Source of the DNA: Sacculina carcini
Taxonomy: Eukaryota > Arthropoda > Thecostraca > Sacculinidae
DNA length: 64,000 bases
NCBI GenBank assembly: GCA_916048095.2
Contig: OU696571.1
Coordinates: forward strand, 7,696,001 to 7,760,000
Direction of reading: 5' to 3'
A program made the position numbers and the translations under genes. Below the pieces are notes generated by a model, which saw nothing but the letters and a program-made list of their open reading frames with translations, made no database searches and was not told the DNA's origin. This document shows positions 63,685-64,000 of the stretch, one piece after another. How positions within the stretch are numbered: position 1 is the first letter of the stretch; every line of letters begins with the position of its first letter.

Positions 63685-64000
63685 CGCGAAATTCTTGAAA
63701 AAAACGACAGGAACGCATGTTTTCATTATTAGACTAGTTATTCTTATTTTTGTGTTAAATTTCGTGCGATGAACCTATTTCCTGTAAGACATTGAGTTGA
63801 TGCAATTATAAGCGTAAACCGGCAGTGATCTATTTTTAGATCACTGAATGTAAATCGCTCCTATACAAAAGTTATAATTATTAGAGCATTGAAATTTGTT
63901 GTGAAGCAGCATGAGGTAATAGATATATTATTAAAACCTTCTTTTTTTTCTACTCGAGGTCGTGTGTCTATGCTGTGGGTCAACAAAGAGAACCACCGAA
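63685..64000. other. Unassigned AT-rich sequence to the window end
   Basis: No gene, repeat or RNA recognised. Confidence 0.4.

Overview
This is eukaryotic, probably invertebrate animal, genomic DNA made almost entirely of transposable elements. I see no host protein-coding gene, rRNA or tRNA gene. The mix points to a metazoan: Ty3/gypsy-like LTR elements of several lineages, CR1/L2-like and other non-LTR elements, a non-LTR element with a restriction-like endonuclease, a Penelope-like element with a GIY-YIG domain, PIF/Harbinger, piggyBac and hAT-like remnants, and abundant (CA)n/(TA)n microsatellites. The species cannot be read from the sequence.

Layout. 1-4956: a decayed Ty3/gypsy-like element (E) interrupted in gag by a short non-autonomous LTR element (alpha). 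4957-8195: two 5'-truncated non-LTR elements (F, G). 8700-11372: an intact-looking CsRn1-like pol ORF. 12027-14292: element D, a deletion derivative with matching 376 bp LTRs and a TATTT target duplication. 14904-25274: non-autonomous LTR element X (CACAC duplication), whose 3' LTR carries element Y (14928-17870), with LTRs in inverted orientation, and a near full-length two-ORF LINE in the LTR's (CA)n tract. 25985-35382: truncated LINEs, mostly bordered by (CA)n. 35660-49997: a four-level nest in which a piggyBac-like transposase remnant is split by element A (AGGAG), A by B (GCAGT), and B by C (GGCTC). C is complete with apparently identical LTRs. 50866-53730: a Harbinger element (TAA) with transposase and MADF-protein remnants, split by zeta, another alpha/X-type element (CTCTT). 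53690-59850: a nearly identical 3005 bp tandem duplication carrying frameshifted Penelope-like elements. 59850-64000: (TA)n, palindromes, a ~341 bp satellite with an inversion, and a MITE-like sequence.

The most interesting system is the C/D/Y group of Ty3/gypsy-like elements with its non-autonomous relatives (alpha, X, zeta). In all six cases where the 5' LTR/internal junction is visible, the 12 bases abutting the LTR are complementary to the 5' end (nt 1-12) of a tRNA, tRNA-Phe in five and tRNA-Ile in D, instead of the usual 3' CCA end. C and D also share a textbook -1 frameshift signal at the gag/pol overlap: heptamer GGGAAAC in phase, a 5-6 nt spacer, then a perfect hairpin with a different stem sequence in each. 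The coding members (C) could supply proteins to the non-coding members (alpha, X, zeta), which keep only LTRs, primer site and polypurine tract. tRNA sequences are recalled from general knowledge of conserved metazoan tRNAs; no searches were run.
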